Source: Bradyrhizobium sp. (GTDB lineage Bacteria > Pseudomonadota > Alphaproteobacteria > Rhizobiales > Xanthobacteraceae). From it: a DNA stretch of 8,194 bases. Numbering within the stretch: position 1 is the stretch's first letter; the number at the start of each line of letters is the position of its first letter. Made by a program: the position numbers and the translations under genes. Location: assembly GCA_013695565.1 (NCBI GenBank), contig JACDAG010000849.1:1-8194 (forward strand), given 5' to 3'. Of the stretch, positions 5,397 through 8,194 are shown piece by piece. The notes under the pieces were generated by a model. That model was not told the origin of the DNA and ran no database searches. It was given only the letters and a program-made list of their open reading frames with translations.

Positions 5397-6278
5397 ATGA
5401 AAGCAGCGTTTCTTAGCGACCGGGGCGTGGTCAAGGTCAACGGCGAGGACGCCCGCGACTTCCTCAATGACCTCGTCACGACCGACGTCACGCTGCTGCG
5501 GCCCGGCCTTGGCCGGTTCGGCGCACTGCTGACGCCGCAGGGCAAGATCATTGCGGATTTCCTCATCACCGAGGCCCCTGATGGACACGGCGGCGGGTTC
5601 CTGATCGACGTGCCCCGCCCGCTGGCCAAAGGCCTCGCAGACAAGCTCGGTTTCTACAAGCTGCGCGCCAAGGTCGCGGTGGAAAACCTGTCCGACAGCC
5701 TTGGCGCGCTCGCGGTATGGGATGGCGCGCCCACAATGAAGCCTGATCTGTCGTTCGCCGACCCGCGCAACGAAACGCTGGGCTGGCGCATCCTCGTTCC
5801 CGAAGACCTCAAGCAGAAAGTCGCCGACCTGATCGGCGCCGACCTGGTCGACGAAGCGGCCTACGAGGTGCATCGCATCGCCAATGGCGTGCCGCGCGGC
5901 GGGCTCGATTTCATGTACAGCGACGCGTTTCCGCATGAGACCAATATGGACCGGCTGCACGGCGTCGATTTCGACAAGGGCTGTTACGTCGGCCAAGAGG
6001 TAGTGTCGCGGATGCAGCATCGCGGCACCGCGCGCACCCGCACGGTCCGGGTCACGCTGGAAGATTTCTCGCCGGAAGCCGGCATCCCCGTTGTCGCCGG
6101 CGACAAGCCGGTCGGCACCATGGGATCGACCGCCGGCGGTCATGGCATCGCCCTGCTGCGGACCGATCGCGTCGCCGATGCGCTCGACGCGGGCCTGACG
6201 CTGTCCGCGGGCGGGCTTGCGATCCGCCTCACCGATCCGAACGATGTGCGCACCCCGCCGAAGCAGACCGTCGCATGA
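5397..6278 (+). CDS. ygfZ: YgfZ/GcvT-like folate-binding protein
   Basis: This 293-residue protein belongs to the YgfZ (IBA57/COG0354) group, tetrahydrofolate-binding relatives of the glycine-cleavage T protein that help build or repair certain Fe-S proteins in the cytosol. The hallmark K-G-C-Y-x-G-Q-E motif is present as KGCYVGQE (Lys194 to Glu201, key Cys196). The N-terminal segment VVKVNGEDARDFLNDLVTTD, the GALLTPQGKIIADFLI strand pair and the downstream HRGTARTRTVRV region are also typical of the family. Its length is normal and no key residue is missing. The ATG at 5397 lacks a strong ribosome-binding site; an AGG lies about 13 bases upstream. The stop is 9 bp before the next gene, so the two are very likely cotranscribed. 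Confidence 0.93.
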   Translation: MKAAFLSDRGVVKVNGEDARDFLNDLVTTDVTLLRPGLGRFGALLTPQGKIIADFLITEAPDGHGGGFLIDVPRPLAKGLADKLGFYKLRAKVAVENLSDSLGALAVWDGAPTMKPDLSFADPRNETLGWRILVPEDLKQKVADLIGADLVDEAAYEVHRIANGVPRGGLDFMYSDAFPHETNMDRLHGVDFDKGCYVGQEVVSRMQHRGTARTRTVRVTLEDFSPEAGIPVVAGDKPVGTMGSTAGGHGIALLRTDRVADALDAGLTLSAGGLAIRLTDPNDVRTPPKQTVA

Positions 6279-6287
6279 GCCATTTTT

Positions 6288-6914
6288 ATGAGTAGATCCG
6301 CACGCCTGCACGCCGACGGCAAGACGCGGTGCCCGTGGCCGGGCGAAGATCCGTTCTACATGGCCTATCACGACACCGAATGGGGCGTGCCTGAGTATGA
6401 CGACCGCGCACTGTATGAAAAGCTGATCCTCGACGGTTTTCAGGCCGGCCTTTCCTGGATCACGATCCTGCGCAAGCGCGAGAATTTCCGAAACGCCTTT
6501 GACGATTTCCAACCCGAGAAGATCGCGCGCTACAATGAGAAGAGGGTCCACGCGCTGATGAACGATGCCGGCATCGTCCGCAATCGTTCCAAGATCGAGG
6601 GCGCCATCAACAGCGCCAAGGGCTATCTCAAGATCATGGAGGAAGGCGCGGGCTTCTCGAAATTCCTCTGGGACTTCGTCGATGGCAAGCCGAAGGTCAA
6701 CGCGTTCAAGACCACAGCCAGCGTGCCGGCCTCGACGCCGCTGTCGATCAAGATATCCAAGGAGCTCGGCGGGCGCGGATTCAAGTTCGTCGGCCCGACC
6801 ATCGTCTACGCCTTCATGCAGGCCACCGGCATGGTCAACGATCATCTGGTCACGTGCTTCTGCCACGAGTCCTGCAGCGGTCAACATCGCAAGCCCCGCC
6901 TCAAGGTCAAATGA
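6288..6914 (+). CDS. tag: DNA-3-methyladenine glycosylase I
   Basis: The 208-residue product aligns by eye with E. coli Tag along nearly its full length. Tag removes 3-methyladenine from alkylated DNA, leaving an abasic site for base excision repair. The zinc-binding residues are all present: Cys15 (RCPW), His28 (AYHDTEWG), His186 and Cys190 (NDHLVTC), matching E. coli Cys4, His17, His175 and Cys179. QAGLSWITILRKRENF and RGFKFVGPTIVYAFMQA are highly conserved family blocks. The position of E. coli Glu38, in the base-recognition pocket, is Asp49 here, a conservative change. There are about 11 extra N-terminal residues and a basic tail (HRKPRLKVK). The gene follows ygfZ by 9 bp, and its stop overlaps the next start. 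ATG 6288 has no clear ribosome-binding site, which suggests dependence on translation from ygfZ. Confidence 0.96.
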   Translation: MSRSARLHADGKTRCPWPGEDPFYMAYHDTEWGVPEYDDRALYEKLILDGFQAGLSWITILRKRENFRNAFDDFQPEKIARYNEKRVHALMNDAGIVRNRSKIEGAINSAKGYLKIMEEGAGFSKFLWDFVDGKPKVNAFKTTASVPASTPLSIKISKELGGRGFKFVGPTIVYAFMQATGMVNDHLVTCFCHESCSGQHRKPRLKVK

Positions 6915-7534
6915 CGACACGAAAATCGTCCCAAAAATCTTCCGATGTCTCGACCCGGGCCTGGCAGCGGATGCTGTCGGGACGGCGGCTCGATCTGCTC
7001 GACCCCTCGCCGCTCGATATCGAGGTCGCCGATATCGCCCATGGGCTGGCGCGCGTCGCGCGCTGGAACGGACAGACCAGCGGCGCGCATATCTTCTCCG
7101 TCGCCCAGCACACGCTGCTGGTGGAAGCCGTGTTGCGCCAGCAGATGCTGCGCATCGACATGAAGTTCCGGCTCGCCGCATTGCTGCACGACGCGCCGGA
7201 ATATGTCATCGGCGACATGATCTCGCCGTTCAAGGCTGTCATCGGCGGCGACTACAAGGTGGTGGAGAAGCGCCTCCTGGCCGCGATCCATATCCGTTTC
7301 GGCCTGCCGCCGGTGCTCGCTGACACCATCACGCAGGCGATCAAAGCCGCCGACCGCGGCGCCGCCTATCTCGAGGCTACGCATCTGGCGGGCTTTGCCG
7401 AAGCCGAAGCGAAGCGTTTGTTCGGCCGGGATCCCGGCCTGCCCGAGCCGACGGTGCGCGAATATCTGACGCCATGGACCGCAGCCAAGGCGGAGAAGCA
7501 GTTTCTGGCAAGGTTTGGCGCGGTGGCGTCGTAG
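6911..7534 (+). CDS. HD-domain hydrolase, YfbR-like 5'-nucleotidase
   Basis: From ATG 6911 the product is 207 residues. It has the HD-domain metal residues His67 (SVAQH), His93-Asp94 (LLHDAPE, with Glu98) and Asp148 (KAADRG). It also has Arg51-Trp52 ahead of the domain and GDMISPFK after it. These match E. coli YfbR (Arg18-Trp19, His33, His68-Asp69, Glu72, Asp137), a 5'-deoxynucleotidase that removes phosphate from deoxynucleoside monophosphates. The exact substrate is inferred. The start codon overlaps the tag stop as ATGA, and AAGG lies four bases upstream, a classic arrangement for translational coupling. The frame is open further upstream to an ATG at 6854, but that would overlap tag by about 60 bp without a ribosome-binding site. 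The basic, Ser-rich first 15 residues are probably disordered. Confidence 0.9.
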   Translation: MTTRKSSQKSSDVSTRAWQRMLSGRRLDLLDPSPLDIEVADIAHGLARVARWNGQTSGAHIFSVAQHTLLVEAVLRQQMLRIDMKFRLAALLHDAPEYVIGDMISPFKAVIGGDYKVVEKRLLAAIHIRFGLPPVLADTITQAIKAADRGAAYLEATHLAGFAEAEAKRLFGRDPGLPEPTVREYLTPWTAAKAEKQFLARFGAVAS

Positions 7535-7560
7535 CGGCTGCGACCATAACTCTATCAACT

Positions 7561-7695
7561 CGTCGTCCCGGCCTTCCCATACCGCGTGATCTCTCAATAG
7601 AAGCAAGGTAGCAGAGACCTTCCGCAAAACTTCTCCCTGTGGATATGGGTCCCCCGATGCGCAATTGCGCATCTGAGCTCAAGGCCGGGACGACG
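7561..7695. repeat. 135-bp nested inverted-repeat element
   Basis: The ends are perfect 15-bp inverted repeats, CGTCGTCCCGGCCTT (7561-7575) and AAGGCCGGGACGACG (7681-7695). Directly inside, CCCATA (7576-7581) pairs with TATGGG (7644-7649), and GATCTCT (7588-7594) pairs with AGAGACC (7613-7619) at six of seven positions. Between the second stem and the outer right arm is a perfect 18-bp palindrome, GATGCGCAATTGCGCATC (7656-7673). Together these can fold as a three-way junction. No target-site duplication is visible at the ends. Sequence of this type is, from memory, dispersed in Bradyrhizobium. Confidence 0.85.
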
Positions 7696-7807
7696 TGGAT
7701 GGGTCAACGCAAACACGCGCTCACGATCTCGCGGCATGACGCACCCGAGCTTTGCCAGAATTTTCCTGCCCTCTCCAATACAGTGGCGTTGCACCCGGCT
7801 GAACGCT

Positions 7808-7835
7808 TTGACCGCTCTCCACCAGGGCCTATAAT
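7808..7835 (+). promoter_or_regulatory. Near-consensus sigma-70 promoter
   Basis: TTGACC (7808-7813) and a perfect TATAAT (7830-7835) are separated by 16 bp. A match this good is rare by chance in such GC-rich DNA. Transcription would start near 7842 and give a leader of about 50 nt before the phosphatase ATG at 7894. The surrounding sequence may be part of a dispersed repeat, so a chance match inside it is the main alternative. Confidence 0.6.
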
Positions 7836-7893
7836 GGCCTCCGCCAGGGAAGGACCGCACCGGACCACTCCCCAACAGGATCGCCGGATCGCC

Positions 7894-8194
7894 ATGCTTC
7901 ACGTCTGCTCGCTCGCCGCCCTTCCCGACACCGTCAAGGCCACCGGCGCCAGCCATGTCCTTACCGTGATGGCCAATGTCGATCAGGTGATGCGGCCGGT
8001 CTCGGTGCTCGAGGCCAACCATTTGCGCGTGTCGATGGACGACATCACCGAGGTGATGGATGGCTTTCTCGCGCCATCGGATGCGCATATCGAGAAGGTG
8101 CTGAACTTCGTGCGCGGCTGGGACCGCAGCGCGCCGATGGTGGTGCATTGCTATGCCGGCATCAGCCGTTCAACCGCCAGCGCCTTTGCCGCCG
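7894..8194 (+). CDS. Tyrosine/dual-specificity phosphatase-like protein (N-terminal part)
   Basis: One hundred codons are visible before the window ends. The sequence VVHCYAGISRSTASA holds the CX5R phosphatase loop, with nucleophile Cys86, phosphate-binding Arg92 and the Ser after Arg that helps the leaving step. Asp49 or Asp50 (VSMDDITE) is placed where the general acid of this fold often lies, and GASHVLTVM is the usual early strand. Proteins of this kind dephosphorylate phosphotyrosine, or sometimes other phosphate esters; the substrate cannot be told here. There is no signal peptide, so it should act in the cytosol. The ATG at 7894 has GGA seven to nine bases upstream and is preceded by a near-consensus promoter. 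The C-terminal part lies outside the window, so total length is unknown. Confidence 0.85.
   Translation, partial: MLHVCSLAALPDTVKATGASHVLTVMANVDQVMRPVSVLEANHLRVSMDDITEVMDGFLAPSDAHIEKVLNFVRGWDRSAPMVVHCYAGISRSTASAFAA

Larger units (their letters stand above)
7535..7893. other. 359-bp intergenic region without a gene
   Basis: No reading frame here looks like a gene; minus-strand frames are antisense artefacts with no recognisable protein. The left part holds the nested inverted-repeat element at 7561-7695. The right part (7696-7893) holds a near-consensus promoter and the leader of the phosphatase gene. The stretch around 7700-7790 (catgacgcacccgagctttg) reminds me of a dispersed Bradyrhizobium repeat, which I could not verify. 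Confidence 0.7.

Noticed and set aside
5235..7181. Long open minus-strand frame of 648 codons opposite ygfZ and tag
   Set aside because: It is a high-GC antisense shadow: the plus strand encodes two clearly recognisable proteins across it, while this frame has no known motif, has an Arg-rich low-complexity start, and spans the intergenic repeat region.
7561..7695. Classical insertion sequence or MITE with target duplication
   Set aside because: The terminal inverted repeats are perfect, but no target-site duplication is visible and no transposase is present, so I list it only as a nested inverted-repeat element.
7594..8148. Minus-strand frame of 184 codons across the right-hand gap and phosphatase gene
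   Set aside because: It is antisense to a gene with a clear CX5R phosphatase motif, crosses the repeat element and promoter, and shows no domain.

Overview
The window looks like ordinary chromosome from a GC-rich alphaproteobacterium, most probably Bradyrhizobium or a close relative (Nitrobacteraceae). Three things suggest this: the codon usage, the presence of a TIGR02301/DUF2385 protein (a family known from alphaproteobacteria), and several intergenic palindromic repeats of the kind scattered through Bradyrhizobium genomes. The assignment rests on pattern recognition, not on a database search.

Layout. At the left edge is the last part of a Nudix-type pyrophosphatase gene (1-111, +). It converges, across a nested inverted repeat, on a minus-strand SRAP (YedK/HMCES-like) abasic-site crosslinking protein (214-975). 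Next come five plus-strand genes: a conserved protein of unknown function (1039-1551), a small Nudix hydrolase with a TTG start (1636-2058), an exported TIGR02301/DUF2385 protein (2179-2556) closed by a clear hairpin terminator, a HAD-family phosphoglycolate-phosphatase-like enzyme (2649-3287), and a small helical protein of unknown function (3452-3718). A 54-bp palindromic repeat occurs twice in the same orientation, on both sides of the TIGR02301 gene.

A convergent junction filled by another palindromic element (3740-3840) precedes a minus-strand dihydroorotase (3882-5216). The dihydroorotase is divergent, across a repeat-rich 180-bp region, from a tight plus-strand group: YgfZ-like folate-binding protein (5397-6278), 3-methyladenine DNA glycosylase I (6288-6914), and a YfbR-like HD-domain nucleotidase (6911-7534) that overlaps the glycosylase stop as ATGA. 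A 359-bp gap follows. It holds a 135-bp nested inverted-repeat element and a near-consensus sigma-70 promoter, and then comes the start of a tyrosine-phosphatase-like gene that runs off the right edge.

How the genes fit together. Many products act on damaged DNA, on nucleotides or on small phosphates: SRAP protects abasic sites, Tag makes abasic sites by removing alkylated bases, the Nudix, HAD and HD enzymes hydrolyse nucleotide or sugar phosphates, and dihydroorotase belongs to pyrimidine synthesis. YgfZ supports Fe-S enzymes. Co-location suggests a loose housekeeping and sanitation neighbourhood, but only the ygfZ-tag-HD group looks like one transcription unit. I see no phage, plasmid, CRISPR, toxin-antitoxin or defence system. 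The most interesting signals are a probable beta-clamp-binding tail on the SRAP protein, a Gln in place of the first metal-binding His of the dihydroorotase, and the four kinds of structured intergenic repeat.
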